DNA from: Collimonas sp. OK412
GTDB lineage: Bacteria > Pseudomonadota > Gammaproteobacteria > Burkholderiales > Burkholderiaceae_D
Length of the DNA: 64,000 bases
Assembly (NCBI RefSeq): GCF_900112135.1
Contig: NZ_FOLC01000007.1
Coordinates: forward strand, 124,001 to 188,000
Direction of reading: 5' to 3'
This document shows positions 1-12,234 of this stretch, piece after piece. Each line of letters opens with the position of its first letter. Within the stretch, counting starts at the first letter, position 1. Below the pieces are notes generated by a model. It made no database searches, was not told where the DNA came from, and saw nothing but the letters and a program-made list of their open reading frames with translations. Made by a program: the position numbers and the translations under genes.

Positions 1-879
1 TTCCAGCAGGTCGGATGGCAGGCCGGCCGGGACCGGCGGCAAGCCTGCCTGCATCTTGCTCAGCATTTGCGTGTCGGCCGGCAACGCCGCCAGGTTGAAT
101 CCGGAAGGCGCCTTGCCGGTCAGGATGGCGATTGCATGCTCCAGCTGGCTGCGCTGCGCCTGCAGGTCGATGGCTTGCGCTTCCGCGGTTTTCAGCTGGC
201 TTTCGGCCAGCGCCACGTCGGAGCGCAGCGCCACGCCGGCGGCATACTGGCTTTGGGTCAGCTGCAGCGAACGGGCGTAGGCAGCCGTGGTGCGCGCATA
301 CAAATCTTTCAGCAGGTCGGTGATGCGCAGTTGCAGGTAGTCTTGCGCCAGGGTCGCCTGGATGCTGAGGCGGGCGGCAGCCAGGTCGGCTGCGCTGGCC
401 TGGCTGCCGGCGTCGCCGGCTTCCACCGAGCGCCGCACGCTGCCCCAGATGTCGGGCTCCCAGCTGCCTTGCAGGCCGGCGTTGTAGCTGTTGCCGATTT
501 TGACGCCACTGGTGTTGCTGCGCGAACGGTCTACCCCGGCGCTGACGCCCGCCGTCGGCCAGAAGCCGGCGCGCGCCGCGTCGCCGGCGGCACGCGCCTG
601 GCGATACTGGGCCTCTGCCACGCGGATGTTCTGGTTGGCCTGGTTGGCTTGCTGTATCAGGCCGTTCAGGGTGGCGTCGCCATAGACTTCCCACCAGTTG
701 CTGCTGTCTATCTGTTGCGGCTGCGCCTGTTTCCACGGACCGGTCTCTTTATAGGCGGCGGGCACGTCCATGGCAGGGCGCACGTAATCGGGGCCGACTG
801 CGCAGCCTGCCAGCGCAAACGCCACCGCGGCAGCCATGACGGCGGCTGAGAAAGTTCTTGGGGGAGGGGGAAAATTCAT
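1..879 (-). CDS. Efflux outer membrane factor lipoprotein (NodT/OprM family), C-terminus cut by window edge
   Basis: Outer membrane channel component of a tripartite drug-efflux system. The frame is open from the ATG at 879 to base 1, giving 293 visible residues out of about 470 usual for the family. The N-terminus carries a lipoprotein signal with lipobox LAGC (Cys26), followed by AVGPDYVRP, the hallmark start of NodT-type proteins. Later segments such as NWWEVYGDATLNGLIQQA and the long helical stretch with SQYAAGVALRSDVALAESQL match the outer-membrane-efflux repeat. It lies 140 bp downstream of the MFS pump gene on the same strand, so the two probably work together. A membrane-fusion partner is not visible and could lie beyond the edge. 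Confidence 0.9.
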   Translation of the reverse strand, partial: MNFPPPPRTFSAAVMAAAVAFALAGCAVGPDYVRPAMDVPAAYKETGPWKQAQPQQIDSSNWWEVYGDATLNGLIQQANQANQNIRVAEAQYRQARAAGDAARAGFWPTAGVSAGVDRSRSNTSGVKIGNSYNAGLQGSWEPDIWGSVRRSVEAGDAGSQASAADLAAARLSIQATLAQDYLQLRITDLLKDLYARTTAAYARSLQLTQSQYAAGVALRSDVALAESQLKTAEAQAIDLQAQRSQLEHAIAILTGKAPSGFNLAALPADTQMLSKMQAGLPPVPAGLPSDLLE

Positions 880-901
880 GAGTCCTGAGCTGACACGTTC
901 G

Positions 902-928
902 GCACATCGGATGAAATATCCGATGTGC
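902..928. promoter_or_regulatory. Perfect 11-bp inverted repeat upstream of the efflux outer membrane factor
   Basis: GCACATCGGAT at 902-912 and its exact complement at 918-928 flank the 5-nt loop GAAAT. The element sits 23 bp upstream of the outer membrane factor start. No T-run follows on either strand, so a rho-independent terminator is unlikely. It could be a regulator operator or an RNA hairpin in the intergenic part of the MFS-OMF message. Confidence 0.45.
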
Positions 929-1019
929 AGGTCAACAACAAGCGCAGCATCGGACAGTATTTGGAAACACTTTATAGCTTGCTGCGGTACGGGACGCTGT
1001 CGCTAATATGACAATTCTG

Positions 1020-2432
1020 TCAGTTTCGCCCGTGTTTGATGCGCAATGCGCTGATGATGGTCGCAAGCAAGGTGGCGCTGGCCGCCAGCCATAAGGACAT
1101 GTGGACTGCGCTGGCGTCGATCTGGGCGGTGTCAGCCGCGGCCTGGGCGATGCTGGTCGCCGCCAGCACTACCGCGACCAGTGCGGCGCCGAGCGACTGG
1201 CCGAAGGTGCGGGCAATCGCCAGCACGCCGGAAGCGGTGCCGCTGCGTGCGCGCGACGCGTTGCTCAGCATTTCGCGATTGTTGGGGCTCTGGAAAAAAC
1301 CGAAGCCGAGCCCGCAGACGAAGGCGCGCCACAGGATGTCCGGCACCGATGCGTGCGCGCCCAGGCAGGCCAGCAGCACCAGGCCCAGCGTCAGCACCAG
1401 CAGGCCGCAGGTCGACAGCAGCGAGGCCGAATAGCGGTCGGCCAGGCGCCCGGCGATCGGCGCGGTGATGGCGATCGCCACCGGCCACGGTGTGAACAGG
1501 GCGGCCGACAGCAGCGGGCTGAAGCCATATGCGCCCTGGAACAGGAACGGTAGTGCAATAAAGGCAATTCCTTGCCCGACAAAAGAGCAGAGCGAAGTGG
1601 CGACTGCCATCGAAAAGCGTTGCGATGCAAAAATGTCAAGCGGCAGCAGCGGTGCGGAATACCATCGTTGTCTAATGATAAACAAAACCACCGATGCCAA
1701 GGCGATCCCGCCAAGCAGCAACTCCTGAGTCCAGCTGTCGTGGCGCGACAAGCCGTCGACCGCCATGACGATGGCGCCCAGGGCCAGCGCCGAGAGCAGG
1801 GCGCCGAGCGCATCGAAGCGGCCGCCGCGGCCCGGATCGCGCGGCAGCACACGGCGCGCCAGCAGCAGGGTGAGGATGCCGATCGGCACGTTCACCGCAA
1901 ACAGCCATTGCCAACTCAGCACCGACAGCATCAGGCCGCCGATGGCCGGCCCGGCAGCGGTGGAGGAGGCCACCACCAAGGCGTTGATGCCAAGCGCCGC
2001 GCCCAGCAGGCGGGTCGGGAAGATATTGCGGTAGAGCGCCGGCCCGATGCTCATGGCGGCAGCGCCGCCGACGCCTTGCAAGAATCGCATACCGTTCAGC
2101 ATCGCCAGCGACGGCGACAGGGCGCAGCCCAGCGAGGCCAGGGTGAACACCAGGATGCCGCTCATATATACACGGCGAAAGCCCAGCACTTCGCCCAGCG
2201 AGGCGAAAGTGACCATGGTCATGGCGCCGGCAAGTATGTAGGCGTTGGCGATCCAGACCGCGGCAGCCGGGTCGACCTGCAAGCTGCGCGCGATCATGGG
2301 CAGCGCGACGTTGACAATGGAGCCGTCCAGCACGGTCATGCTGGTGCCGAGGATCATGACGATGATCGCTACCCGGCGCGCCGCGCCGGGCAGGCCGTCA
2401 TCCTCGGGCAGGTCGCCGAACAGCCGACTCAT
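1020..2432 (-). CDS. MFS drug:H+ antiporter, DHA2 (EmrB/QacA-like) family
   Basis: Inner membrane proton-driven drug exporter of 470 aa, normal for the 14-helix DHA2 group. Residues 36-45 read DGSIVNVALP, the conserved TM1 motif of EmrB/QacA proteins. Hydrophobic helices run through the whole protein, with LGFRRVYMSG after TM2 as the loop motif of the superfamily and the PAIGGLML antiporter-type motif in TM5. The downstream gene on the same strand is an outer membrane factor, which suggests an EmrAB-TolC-like tripartite pump. The membrane-fusion (EmrA-like) gene is not upstream, where pyrG diverges. Substrate cannot be told from the sequence. Confidence 0.9.
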   Translation of the reverse strand: MSRLFGDLPEDDGLPGAARRVAIIVMILGTSMTVLDGSIVNVALPMIARSLQVDPAAAVWIANAYILAGAMTMVTFASLGEVLGFRRVYMSGILVFTLASLGCALSPSLAMLNGMRFLQGVGGAAAMSIGPALYRNIFPTRLLGAALGINALVVASSTAAGPAIGGLMLSVLSWQWLFAVNVPIGILTLLLARRVLPRDPGRGGRFDALGALLSALALGAIVMAVDGLSRHDSWTQELLLGGIALASVVLFIIRQRWYSAPLLPLDIFASQRFSMAVATSLCSFVGQGIAFIALPFLFQGAYGFSPLLSAALFTPWPVAIAITAPIAGRLADRYSASLLSTCGLLVLTLGLVLLACLGAHASVPDILWRAFVCGLGFGFFQSPNNREMLSNASRARSGTASGVLAIARTFGQSLGAALVAVVLAATSIAQAAADTAQIDASAVHMSLWLAASATLLATIISALRIKHGRN

Positions 2433-2666
2433 GCAGCGAGGCGGCGCGGCTTTGGCGCAACACTTGGTTGAAATAATGGCGAGATAGGCACGGGCGACAA
2501 TAGAATGAGGAAAGCATTGATTGGGCGGGGCGGAAGCCGCGAATTATCACATGAAGCGCAATTCCACGCAGACGCTGGGCCTGCCCGCCGGCCGGGCGAT
2601 CGTGGGGCGGCCGGCAAAAAGGCGTTATTTTTCAGATCGCCGGCGGCTGCCGCGGCGCCTGTTTGA

Positions 2667-4367
<1,701 letters not shown>

Positions 4368-4376
4368 GGAAAGAAC

Positions 4377-5231
4377 ATGAAACTTTGTGGCTTTGACATC
4401 GGCCTGGATCAGCCGTTTTTCCTGATCGCCGGTCCGTGCGTGATCGAGTCGCGCCAGATGGCGCTCGACACTGCCGGAAAACTGAAAGAGATCACCAGCG
4501 AACTGGGCATCAACTTCATCTACAAGTCGTCTTTCGACAAGGCGAACCGTTCTTCCGGTTCTTCTTTCCGCGGCCTCGGCATGGAAAAAGGGCTGGAGAT
4601 CCTGGCTGAAGTCAAAGCGCAAATCGGCGTGCCGGTGTTGACCGATATCCATGAAATCTATGAAATCGAGCCGGTGGCAGCAGTGGTCGATGTTTTGCAG
4701 ACACCGGCTTTCCTGTGCCGCCAGACCGATTTCATCAACGCTTGCGCCCAGTCGGGCAAGCCGGTGAATATCAAGAAGGGCCAGTTCCTGGCGCCGCACG
4801 ACATGATCAACGTCATCGCCAAGGCGCGCTCCGCCGCCCGCGAAGCCGGCCTGCCTGAAGACAATTTCATGGCCTGCGAGCGCGGCGCTTCGTTTGGCTA
4901 CAACAACCTGGTGTCCGACATGCGTTCGCTGGCGATCATGCGCGAAACCGGTTGCCCGGTGGTGTTCGACGCCACCCACTCGGTGCAGCTGCCAGGCGGC
5001 CAGGGCAGCACATCCGGCGGCCAGCGCGAATTCGTGCCGGTGCTGGCGCGCGCTGCTATCGCAGTGGGCGTGGCGGGTGTGTTCATGGAAACCCATCCGA
5101 ACCCTGCCGAAGCCAAATCGGACGGACCGAATGCGGTGCCGCTGAACCGTATCAAAGAATTGTTGTCGACCATGATAGACCTGGACCGGGTCGTCAAAAA
5201 GAATGGCTTTATCGAAAGCAATTTCGGTTGA
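4377..5231 (+). CDS. kdsA: 2-dehydro-3-deoxyphosphooctonate aldolase (KDO-8-P synthase)
   Basis: Condenses phosphoenolpyruvate with arabinose-5-phosphate to KDO-8-phosphate for the inner core of lipopolysaccharide, so the organism is Gram-negative. The 284 aa are the usual length. The TIM-barrel landmarks are present: IAGPCVIES near the N-terminus, [26 protein letters not shown] and the [12 protein letters not shown] segment. It starts 9 bp after the pyrG stop and reads toward eno. A palindromic element fills most of the 200-bp gap before eno. Confidence 0.97.
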   Translation: MKLCGFDIGLDQPFFLIAGPCVIESRQMALDTAGKLKEITSELGINFIYKSSFDKANRSSGSSFRGLGMEKGLEILAEVKAQIGVPVLTDIHEIYEIEPVAAVVDVLQTPAFLCRQTDFINACAQSGKPVNIKKGQFLAPHDMINVIAKARSAAREAGLPEDNFMACERGASFGYNNLVSDMRSLAIMRETGCPVVFDATHSVQLPGGQGSTSGGQREFVPVLARAAIAVGVAGVFMETHPNPAEAKSDGPNAVPLNRIKELLSTMIDLDRVVKKNGFIESNFG

Positions 5232-5328
5232 TTGCTTGAGGACGATGTGATGCTTCACGCTACAGCCGTGTTCGCGCGTTCTCCGAAATGCATGTTCGTT
5301 GAAATTTAGACGTTGTATCTGATTAGTT

Positions 5329-6717
<1,389 letters not shown>

Positions 6718-6785
6718 TCAAGCCGGGGTGGGCATCAGTGTCCGCCCCGATTTACATATAAGACAGTAGAACCAAGCCCGAAACG

Positions 6786-7160
6786 ATGCGCCTGATTGCC
6801 ATTTTCCTGACTGCCTTGCTGATACTGGTCCAGTACCCACTGTGGCTAGGCAAGGGGGGCTGGCTGCGCGTCTGGGACATGGACCAGCAAGTGCATGCGG
6901 CGCATGACAAGATCGACGAATTGAAAGCCCGCAACGCCAAGCTGGATTCGGAAGTACACGATTTGAAAGAAGGCACCGGCGCGGTCGAAGAACGGGCGCG
7001 CACCGAGCTGGGCATGATCAAGCAGGACGAGATCTTTATCCAGATCCTCGATCCGAACGGCAATCCGGCCGATGCGCCGGCGCCGCCCAATGCCGCATTG
7101 ACGGCGGTAGAAAAGACCGTAGCGGTCGCGGTGCCGACGGAAAAGAAACCAGAACGCTGA
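6786..7160 (+). CDS. ftsB: Cell division protein FtsB (DivIC-like)
   Basis: Small bitopic membrane protein that forms the FtsQ-FtsB-FtsL divisome complex. At 124 aa it is a little longer than the 103-aa E. coli protein because of an Ala/Pro-rich C-terminal tail. Residues about 4-20 form the single transmembrane helix ([18 protein letters not shown]), followed by GKGGW and a leucine-zipper-like coiled coil around residues 35-65 ([20 protein letters not shown]). [17 protein letters not shown] is the conserved periplasmic segment. The position directly after eno is diagnostic for ftsB. Confidence 0.95.
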   Translation: MRLIAIFLTALLILVQYPLWLGKGGWLRVWDMDQQVHAAHDKIDELKARNAKLDSEVHDLKEGTGAVEERARTELGMIKQDEIFIQILDPNGNPADAPAPPNAALTAVEKTVAVAVPTEKKPER

Positions 7161-7218
7161 TATCCCTCAACCGGCAGGGCGCCCATGCAGTTGCAGCGCC
7201 CCGGTCCCCACTTGATTC

Positions 7219-8181
7219 TTAATGTTTGCTGCTGCCGGCAGGCAGCAGCGCTTCAACCGGCGCCGCGCTGGCAAACAGATGCGCGCAATCGACTTTGTCG
7301 AACTCATAATGCTGGCCGCAGAAATCGCAGTCTACCGCCAGCTTGCCGAGGTCGGCGAGCGCTTCTTCGATTTCGGGCTGGCCCAGCATCTTCAGCATGT
7401 TGCCGACTTTTTCACGTGAACAGTTGCACTGGAAGCTTGGCTGCTGCGGTTCGAAAACACGGATGGTTTCTTCCCAGAACAAGCGGCGCAGCAAAGTCTG
7501 GATGTCGGTCGACAGCATTTCTTCAGGGCGCAAGGTGCCGCCCAGCGCCAGGAAGCGGTTCCATGTTTCCAGCTCATCGTTGACCGGGACGTCGATGCCG
7601 CCGTGATTCGGCAGTTTTTGCAGCAGCAGGCCGCGTGCGACCTTGTCGTCGGCGGCCAGCCACAGCTTGGTGTCGAGCTGTTCCGAACGCAGCATGTAGT
7701 TTTCAATGACAGTCGCGACATTCTCCCCGTCCAGCGGCACGATGCCCTGGTAAGCCTGCTGGCCCGGCATCTTGTCCTGCGGGTCTAGCGTGATGGCAAA
7801 GCGTCCCTGGCCGTTCAGGTTGACCAGCTGCGGCATGCTGGCGTCGAGATCGATCACCGCGTCTGGCGCCAGCTTGGCGGTGGCGCGCATCTGCAGCTGC
7901 GAATCGCATTCGACCACCAGCAGCCGGATCGGGCCGTCGCCATGGATCTGCATGACGATGACGCCGTTGAATTTCAGGTTGGCCGACAGCAGCGCCGCTG
8001 CCGCCATCATCTCGCCCAGCAAGGTCTTCACCGGTGCCGGGTAGTGGCGGTGCGCCAGCACCTGCCGCCAGGTGGAGGACAACTCCACCAGCTCGCCGCG
8101 CACGGCGGCATTCTCCACCATGAATTTTTGCAGCGAATCGCCATGCGCATCGCCTGCATCCGTCATCTTTGTTACGTCCAT
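7219..8181 (-). CDS. hslO: Hsp33 redox-regulated holdase chaperone
   Basis: Cytosolic chaperone activated by oxidation: reduced protein holds zinc through four cysteines, and disulfide formation exposes the client-binding surface. The 320-aa product is slightly longer than the roughly 290 usual. The switch cysteines are visible as CNC at 252-254 and CDFC at 285-288, which match the CxC and CxxC motifs. The N-terminal half contains the typical ENAAVRGELVEL segment and LLGEMMAAAALLSANLKF. It is convergent with ftsB and lies downstream of the carbonic-anhydrase-like gene on the same strand. Confidence 0.95.
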   Translation of the reverse strand: MDVTKMTDAGDAHGDSLQKFMVENAAVRGELVELSSTWRQVLAHRHYPAPVKTLLGEMMAAAALLSANLKFNGVIVMQIHGDGPIRLLVVECDSQLQMRATAKLAPDAVIDLDASMPQLVNLNGQGRFAITLDPQDKMPGQQAYQGIVPLDGENVATVIENYMLRSEQLDTKLWLAADDKVARGLLLQKLPNHGGIDVPVNDELETWNRFLALGGTLRPEEMLSTDIQTLLRRLFWEETIRVFEPQQPSFQCNCSREKVGNMLKMLGQPEIEEALADLGKLAVDCDFCGQHYEFDKVDCAHLFASAAPVEALLPAGSSKH

Positions 8182-8233
8182 ATTTTTTATCCGCTGATTT
8201 ATTGCTTGATTGCTGCTGCTTGTTGCTCGATTG

Positions 8234-8758
8234 TTACCCGATTTGCTTCAGGCCGTTCTTGTACTCTTGTCCGCGTTCTATGTAGTGCCTGGCGTTGCCG
8301 GCCAGCGCCGCCACGTCCTGCTCGCTCAGGGTGCGCACGGCTTTGGCCGGGCTGCCGATGATCAGCGAGTTGTCCGGGAATTGCTTGCCTTCGGTAACCA
8401 GCGCACCGGCGCCGACCAGGCAGTTCTTGCCGATCTTGGCGCCGTTCAGGATCACCGCCTGGATCCCGATCAAGGCGCCGTCGCCAATCGTGCATCCGTG
8501 CAACATTGCCTGGTGGCCGACCGTCACGTTCTTGCCCAGCGTCAGCGGAAAACCCATGTCGGTATGCAATGTGCAGCTCTCCTGCACGTTGCTGCCCTGG
8601 CCGACCGTGATCAGCTCGTTGTCGCCGCGGATGTTGACCCCGAACCAGACGCTGGCGTCGGCTTCAATCCTGACCTTGCCGATCAGGTTGGCGGAAGGCG
8701 CAATGTACGCAGAAGGGTCGATATCGGGGGCATGTTCGCCCAATTGGTAGATGGCCAT
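8234..8758 (-). CDS. Gamma-class carbonic anhydrase family protein (YrdA/PaaY-like hexapeptide protein)
   Basis: Left-handed beta-helix trimer of 174 aa. The three zinc-ligand histidines of the gamma class are in place: His65 (LHTDMG), His82 and His87 ([10 protein letters not shown]). Hexapeptide repeats run through the middle, and an alpha-helical tail ([16 protein letters not shown]) closes the protein. The start at 8758 gives [13 protein letters not shown], the family N-terminus; a longer frame to 8872 overlaps the divergent DUF455 gene and is not credible. Carbonic anhydrase activity is possible, but many members of this subgroup are inactive or of unknown substrate. Confidence 0.85.
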   Translation of the reverse strand: MAIYQLGEHAPDIDPSAYIAPSANLIGKVRIEADASVWFGVNIRGDNELITVGQGSNVQESCTLHTDMGFPLTLGKNVTVGHQAMLHGCTIGDGALIGIQAVILNGAKIGKNCLVGAGALVTEGKQFPDNSLIIGSPAKAVRTLSEQDVAALAGNARHYIERGQEYKNGLKQIG

Positions 8759-8863
8759 AAATTTCCGTAAAATGCTGGTTGCCGGGCATGGCCCTGATTC
8801 AATTCCTGTAGATAGGTCCAAGTCGCGATTTTTCAACCGTAGCGCCATTTTACCGCTGTCAAC

Positions 8864-9715
8864 ATGAACCATTCACTCTTTGCCGCGCCAGCCGACTTGC
8901 GTAGCGCTGCCTTGCACTGTTTGTGCGAGGCAGATGTCGCTGCCAAGGTCGCCGGCGTCGAGGCGATGGCGACGGCCTGGGAGAATGCCGCCATGGCGCT
9001 GGACAGCGAGTCTGAATTGCGTCCGGCCCTGGGCATACCGGGACGTCCGCCGCAGCCGCTGCTGGTCCCGCCGCGCGAGGTCAAGCATCGCTCCATGGCC
9101 ACTGTGGAAGGGCGTGCCGCCATGATCCACGCCCTGGCGCATATCGAATTCAATGCCATCAACCTGGCGCTCGATGCGATCTGGCGCTTCGCCGGCATGC
9201 CGCATGATTATTATGCCGACTGGCTGCGTGTGGCCAAGGAAGAAGCTTATCACTTTAGCCTGCTGGCAAGGCATTTGCGCAGCCTCGGGTTTGTCTACGG
9301 TGATTTCGCGGCGCATGACAGCTTGTGGGAGCTGACCGAGAAGACCAGCCATGACATCCTGGCCAGGATGGCGCTGGTGCCGCGCCTGATGGAGGCGCGC
9401 GGCCTGGATGCGTCGCCGCGCACCCGCGCCAAGCTGGCGCAGGCCGGCGACGAACAGGCGGCTGCCATCATAGACATCATCCTGCGCGACGAGATCGGCC
9501 ATGTGGCGATCGGCAACCGCTGGTATGGCTGGCTGTGCCAGGCGCGCGGATTGGAGCCGCTGGCGACATTCGCCGCCCTGGCCGTGCGGCACAAGGCGCC
9601 GCAGCTGCGCGGGCCGTTCAATCTGGAGGCGAGGAGGGCGGCGGGTTTTTCCGACGCAGAATTGCAGGTCTTGCTGCAGGAGATGGAGCAGGGGCTAAGC
9701 AGGCGTCCGGCCTAG
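8864..9715 (+). CDS. DUF455 family ferritin-like protein
   Basis: 283-aa protein of the ferritin-like DUF455 family. The helical core shows [35 protein letters not shown] and the late [12 protein letters not shown]. These place the E...ExxH and DExxH residues expected of a di-iron four-helix bundle. No biochemical role is firmly established for the family. It is divergent from the carbonic-anhydrase-like gene with about 105 bp between starts, and its 3' end overlaps the convergent RDD gene by 4 bp. Confidence 0.85.
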   Translation: MNHSLFAAPADLRSAALHCLCEADVAAKVAGVEAMATAWENAAMALDSESELRPALGIPGRPPQPLLVPPREVKHRSMATVEGRAAMIHALAHIEFNAINLALDAIWRFAGMPHDYYADWLRVAKEEAYHFSLLARHLRSLGFVYGDFAAHDSLWELTEKTSHDILARMALVPRLMEARGLDASPRTRAKLAQAGDEQAAAIIDIILRDEIGHVAIGNRWYGWLCQARGLEPLATFAALAVRHKAPQLRGPFNLEARRAAGFSDAELQVLLQEMEQGLSRRPA

Positions 9716-10260
9716 TGATACCACTTGTGTTTGCCGGGACGCTTGGCGATTTCCGCCATATTGACCAGCTTGGTGCCGGCGATGCGGTCGTGCAGGAACT
9801 GGCGCTGCGGATCGAGGTAAACGGTCATCGCCCACAGCAGGAAATTCGCGGCCGGGATCCAGACCAGCATCCAGGTATGCGCGCCTAACGCCCACGCCAG
9901 CGCCAGCCCGGGCAGGAACCAGCACCAGCTGAGCAGGAAGCGGATGGCGGCGCGGCCGGCCTTGACTGCGCTGCCGTCTCGGTTGACCAGCTGGATGCGC
10001 CAGGTTTTCATGGCGAGCGTTTGTCCGCCGTGGCTCCAGCACCAGACGAAATACAGGGTCAGCACAAGGAACAGCCAGGCTTGCTGGGCGTGCCGCAGGT
10101 ATAGCGCGTGGCGCTGCTGCAGCAAGGTGGAAAAAATCCAGCCGGAAATGAACAGGATGCCGAACAGCAGCATGGATTCATACATGATGCTGCCGAAACG
10201 GCGTTTCAGCGATGGCGTTTGCTGCTGGCTGGGGAGCGCGCTGGTAGCGGAAGGATCCAA
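9712..10260 (-). CDS. RDD family membrane protein
   Basis: 182-aa inner membrane protein of the RDD family. Three or four hydrophobic helices are visible (YESMLLFGILFISGWIF, AWLFLVLTLYFVWCW, FLLSWCWFLPGLALAWALG, WIPAANFLLWAMTVYL). The family's charged landmarks appear as KTWRIQLVNRDGS and QFLHDRIAGTKLV. Members are poorly characterised; some are linked to transport or stress. It is the last gene of the tight operon that begins with the sigma factor at 11958, 5 bp after the DUF3106 stop. Confidence 0.85.
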   Translation of the reverse strand: MDPSATSALPSQQQTPSLKRRFGSIMYESMLLFGILFISGWIFSTLLQQRHALYLRHAQQAWLFLVLTLYFVWCWSHGGQTLAMKTWRIQLVNRDGSAVKAGRAAIRFLLSWCWFLPGLALAWALGAHTWMLVWIPAANFLLWAMTVYLDPQRQFLHDRIAGTKLVNMAEIAKRPGKHKWYH

Positions 10261-10265
10261 AATGC

Positions 10266-10985
10266 TTATTTCGCGGTTGGCGCCAGTACCGGGCTCGGGC
10301 CTGGCGCCGTCGCCGCCGCAGGAGCGACCACGGCAGTCTGTTCCTGGCTGGCCGCCGGCGTCAGGCTGGCTGGCGCGGCAGGTTTAGGCTTGTTCAGTTT
10401 GGCCGGCGGCATGGTGGTTACCCGCTTGTGGTTCGGCGCGGCTTGTTCGGCCAGTTCTTTCTTTTGCTGTTCCGACAATTGCTGGTACTGCTGCCAGCGC
10501 AAGGCCCGTTGCTCGGTATCGAGCTTGTTGGCGCGGGCATAATTCTCGCGCGCGATACGGCGTTGTTCGGGAGTCAATGTTACCCAGCCGCGCATCCGGG
10601 CCTGCAGCCTCTCCTGCTCAGCCGGCGTCATGCTGGCGTAGCGGTTGCTGATTTCCAGCCATTTCTTGCGGGTAGCCGGCTTCAGCTTGTTCCAGTCGCC
10701 TGCCAGCGGCTCCAGCACATGCTGCTGGACAGCGCTCAATTCATTCCAGTTAGGCGCGGTGATGCCTACCACCTTGGTCATTTTTGGAGGGGGGAGCGGG
10801 GCCGGCTTGACACTGACGACAGCCGGCTGTGCAGCTGCAGGCTGTGCCGCAGCCTGGGTCGATGTGAACGGCCCCAGCACCGCCAGCGCCGCGCCGCCGC
10901 TCACCAGCAGTGCGCAGGCGGCGCCGATCAGGCGCTTGCGGCGGCTGCTCAGCATGCCTGGCTTGGAAGAGGAGGTTGGCGTCAT
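10266..10985 (-). CDS. DUF3106 domain protein, membrane-anchored or exported
   Basis: 239-aa protein of unknown function. A basic N-terminus (SSRRKRLIGAACALLVSGGAALAVL) gives one transmembrane or signal segment at about residues 16-40. A Pro/Ala-rich linker follows, then the DUF3106 core (about 75-190) with NWNELSAVQQHVLEPLAGDWNKL and repeated short motifs LTPEQRRIARENYARA. The motif (LS/TP)xQ(Q/R)xxLxP resembles folded EF-hand-free helical repeats in periplasmic stress proteins. The C-terminus is low-complexity Ala/Pro. It starts inside the stop of the preceding DUF3619 gene (ATGA overlap), which implies translational coupling. Confidence 0.8.
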   Translation of the reverse strand: MTPTSSSKPGMLSSRRKRLIGAACALLVSGGAALAVLGPFTSTQAAAQPAAAQPAVVSVKPAPLPPPKMTKVVGITAPNWNELSAVQQHVLEPLAGDWNKLKPATRKKWLEISNRYASMTPAEQERLQARMRGWVTLTPEQRRIARENYARANKLDTEQRALRWQQYQQLSEQQKKELAEQAAPNHKRVTTMPPAKLNKPKPAAPASLTPAASQEQTAVVAPAAATAPGPSPVLAPTAK

Positions 10986-11392
10986 TGGTCTTGCTGCTGT
11001 TGGGCGAGATAGGCGCTAAAGCCGTTATCCAGGTAGGCCGACGGCGGCAATTCGTCCGACAGCACGGCAGCGTCGATGTCGGCGGTGGCGGCGATCCGGT
11101 GTTGCTGTTCATATTGGTACAGGCCCGACAACAGCACCATGCCGACCAGGATAGGCGCAGCGACGCCGAGCCGCGTCAGCCAGGACAGGCGGTTGCCGAA
11201 AAAGCTGCCGGCGTGGCCCGCCAGCACGCCTTGGCGCGCCAGGACGCGGGTCGGCGCATCTTTTTTCTTGCGTGCCATGGCCGCCTTGCGGGCAGCCGCC
11301 AGGCGGTCGGCGGTCGGGGCCGGCAAATTGTCCAGGTTTTCATTCAGTGCGTGCCGCACCTTGAAAGCGAAATTGATTTGTTTGTGGTTCAT
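10982..11392 (-). CDS. DUF3619 family membrane protein, possible anti-sigma partner
   Basis: 136-aa protein. The start at 11392 (MNHKQINFAFKVRHALNENLDNLP) overlaps the sigma-factor stop by 4 bp (ATGA). The N-terminal about 70 residues are helical and basic and face the cytoplasm (ADRLAAARKAAMARKKKDAP). One transmembrane helix follows (LGVAAPILVGMVLLSGLYQY, about residues 77-97), then a short acidic periplasmic tail (DIDAAVLSDELPPSAYLDNGF). Cytoplasmic N-terminus, single helix and coupling to a sigma gene are the layout of anti-sigma factors. That role is inference; the family itself has no assigned function. Confidence 0.75.
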   Translation of the reverse strand: MNHKQINFAFKVRHALNENLDNLPAPTADRLAAARKAAMARKKKDAPTRVLARQGVLAGHAGSFFGNRLSWLTRLGVAAPILVGMVLLSGLYQYEQQHRIAATADIDAAVLSDELPPSAYLDNGFSAYLAQQQQDQ

Positions 11393-11958
11393 AAACTGAT
11401 TCCTTTGGCCTTGAGCGATAGCGCCAGGGCGTGCGTTGCACGAGAGCAGTGCGTTTTCACGCTGCCTTCCGAGCATCCCATTGCGGCCGCGGTCTCGGCA
11501 ACATCCATGTCCTCCCAATAACGCATCAGGAAGGCTTCTCGTTGACGCGGCGGCAGCTTCTGTACTTCTTCGTCGATGATGTTGAGAATTTGCTCACGTT
11601 CCAGCTTGTTGGCGCTGGATTCGGTCGCTTGCGAATCTTCATCCGATTCGAAGGTCTCGAGGACGTCGTAATCCTCGTCATTGGCGTTGTTGCGCCCCAT
11701 GCTGGAAAACAGGCTGACCCAGGTGTTGCGTACTTTTTCCCTGCGGAAATAGTCATGGATCGTGTTCTGCAAGATGCGCTGGAACAGCATCGGCAGCTCG
11801 GCTGCGGGTTTGTCGCCGTATTTTTCCGCCAGCTTGATCATCGCGTCCTGGACAATGTCCAGCGCGGATTCGTCTTTGCGGACGGCGTAGACCGCCTGCT
11901 TGAAAGCCCGGCGTTCTACGTTTTCAAGGAAATCGGAAAGTTCTTTATCGGTGGCCAT
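11389..11958 (-). CDS. RNA polymerase sigma factor, ECF-type (sigma-70 family)
   Basis: 189-aa sigma factor. Region 2 spans about residues 10-85 (KQAVYAVRKDESALDIVQDAMIKLAEKY ... QRILQNTIHDYFRREK). An acidic spacer follows (NDEDYDVLETFESDEDS). Region 4 with its helix-turn-helix is at about 125-185 (LPPRQREAFLMRYWEDMDVAETAAAMGCSEGSVKTHCSRA). It heads an operon of DUF3619, DUF3106 and RDD genes joined by two ATGA overlaps and a 5-bp gap. Related genes in Burkholderiales are annotated only as RNA polymerase sigma factor; its regulon is not evident here. Confidence 0.92.
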   Translation of the reverse strand: MATDKELSDFLENVERRAFKQAVYAVRKDESALDIVQDAMIKLAEKYGDKPAAELPMLFQRILQNTIHDYFRREKVRNTWVSLFSSMGRNNANDEDYDVLETFESDEDSQATESSANKLEREQILNIIDEEVQKLPPRQREAFLMRYWEDMDVAETAAAMGCSEGSVKTHCSRATHALALSLKAKGISL

Positions 11959-12234
11959 GCATCGCGGCGGATTGGGTCATACACTACTGCTGATTCAAGA
12001 TTCTCAAAATTCTGTTATGCGGCCGGAACACAGTCACAGGCAGGGAGGCCCCGGTGTTGACTGGTTTACGCTAGCCGCCCTTGGCCTGTGCCTGGAAATC
12101 GCGGTTCGCCTTGCCTTCATTACGATGGCTTGCGATTAATTTCCAGACTGGCCGAATGCTAGCAAAAAAGGCGGGGTTTGTGGGCAAATCTACTGCAAAA
12201 GACACGATTTAACTTGGATTTCATGTAATTTGGC

